Shown here one piece after another: positions 31,698 to 32,020 of a stretch of 32,020 nt of DNA; position 1 is the first letter of the stretch; each line of letters opens with the position of its first letter. Under the pieces are notes generated by a model. The model saw nothing but the letters and a program-made list of their open reading frames with translations. It made no database searches and had not been told where the DNA came from. Position numbers and translations under genes: made by a program. Source of the stretch: 67-14 sp035502775 (lineage in GTDB: Bacteria > Actinomycetota > Thermoleophilia > Solirubrobacterales > 70-9); assembly GCA_035502775.1 (NCBI GenBank), contig DATJUB010000030.1:1-32020 (forward strand). The letters are read 5' to 3'.

Positions 31698-32020
31698 CTC
31701 TCAGGTCTAGCCTCTAGACCTCTCCGTAGAAGCTACGAGTAGCTCGGTGAATGTGCGCTGCCGGGCGTGCTCTCAGGTCTAGCCTCTAGACCTCTCCGTA
31801 GAAGCAAGAATTAGGTGGCGCTACCCCGCCTGGGCTCGTTCTCTCAGGTCTAGCCTCTAGACCTCTCCGTAGAAGCGACCGATCCCAGCGGTGATGTTCC
31901 GATTGCCACCCGCTCTCAGGTCTAGCCTCTAGACCTCTCCGTAGAAGCGATCGTTCCGCCGAACTCGTGGACCGGGGCGTCCGCTCTCAGGTCTAGCCTC
32001 TAGACCTCTCCGTAGAAGCA
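31698..32020 (+). CRISPR. CRISPR array, five identical 36-base repeats visible, continues beyond the window
   Basis: Repeats lie at 31698-31733, 31770-31805, 31841-31876, 31913-31948 and 31984-32019, all identical. The four complete spacers are 36, 35, 36 and 35 bases and share no sequence. Each repeat is CTCTC, then AGGTCTAG-CCT-CTAGACCT (a perfect 8-bp stem with a three-base loop), then CTCCGTAGAAGC. Cleavage at the 3' base of the stem would leave a 12-base handle, so the plus strand is the likely transcribed strand. That agrees with the leader being on the cas side. The last base of the window is already the next spacer, so the true array is longer. Confidence 0.98.

Noticed and set aside
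31734..31983. Spacers as possible self-targets of this window
   Set aside because: No matching stretch was noticed by eye; a proper search of both strands and of phage sequences was not possible.

Overview
The window is high-GC DNA with tightly packed, often overlapping genes. It looks chromosomal and actinobacterial. Supporting features are a complete CysM / Mec / CysO / MoeZ-type protein-linked cysteine pathway, an Rrf2-sufC-sufS iron-sulfur block, a NarL-type two-component pair and several secreted Ala/Lys-rich proteins. The repeat-bearing surface protein at 18802 suggests the Thermoleophilia/Solirubrobacterales branch, but that placement is an inference from general resemblance. No rRNA or tRNA gene was seen.

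Layout. (1) 59-4420: a degenerate peptidase-MA-like protein, then on the minus strand a polar amino-acid ABC importer (binding lipoprotein, permease, ATPase) with a secreted protein of unknown family at its 3' end. (2) 4565-9853: sulfur carrier-protein cysteine synthesis in two convergent units, cysM-mec-DUF2007 (plus) and rhodanese/MoeB-cysO-membrane PI-PLC-like protein (minus). (3) 10060-13711: a paralogue of the secreted protein, a bidirectional terminator, an HtpX-type protease and a secreted protein with two near-identical domains. (4) 13799-18657: histidine kinase, response regulator and GNAT (overlapping), then Rrf2 regulator, sufC and sufS. sufB, sufD and sufU are not present. (5) 18658-21775: a lower-GC accessory block holding a decapeptide-repeat surface protein, a frameshifted neprosin-type glutamic peptidase, a GNAT acyltransferase and an acyl carrier protein, the last three being translationally coupled. 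The block ends with a diverged orphan copy of the sufS 3' end, which marks it as an insertion at sufS. (6) 21775-32020: a DUF3800 protein, then a compact type I-U/I-G CRISPR-Cas locus (csb1/cas7, csb2/cas5-cas6, helicase-HD cas3, a small 301-aa subunit, cas4-cas1 fusion, cas2), a leader and a CRISPR array that runs off the window.

How the genes fit together. In region 2 the MoeB-like enzyme should activate and sulfurate the CysO tail, CysM should add the thiocarboxylate sulfur to O-phosphoserine, and the JAMM protease should release cysteine. CysO here ends Gly-Gly-Ala, so it needs trimming before use. In region 6 the cas genes overlap by one to four bases and should form one transcript. The repeat contains a perfect 8-bp stem suited to the Cas6 part of Csb2. 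The usual large subunit Csx17 is absent.

The most interesting items are the neprosin/GNAT/ACP cassette with the sufS-tail scar, the Csx17-less CRISPR operon, and the CysO Gly-Gly-Ala tail.
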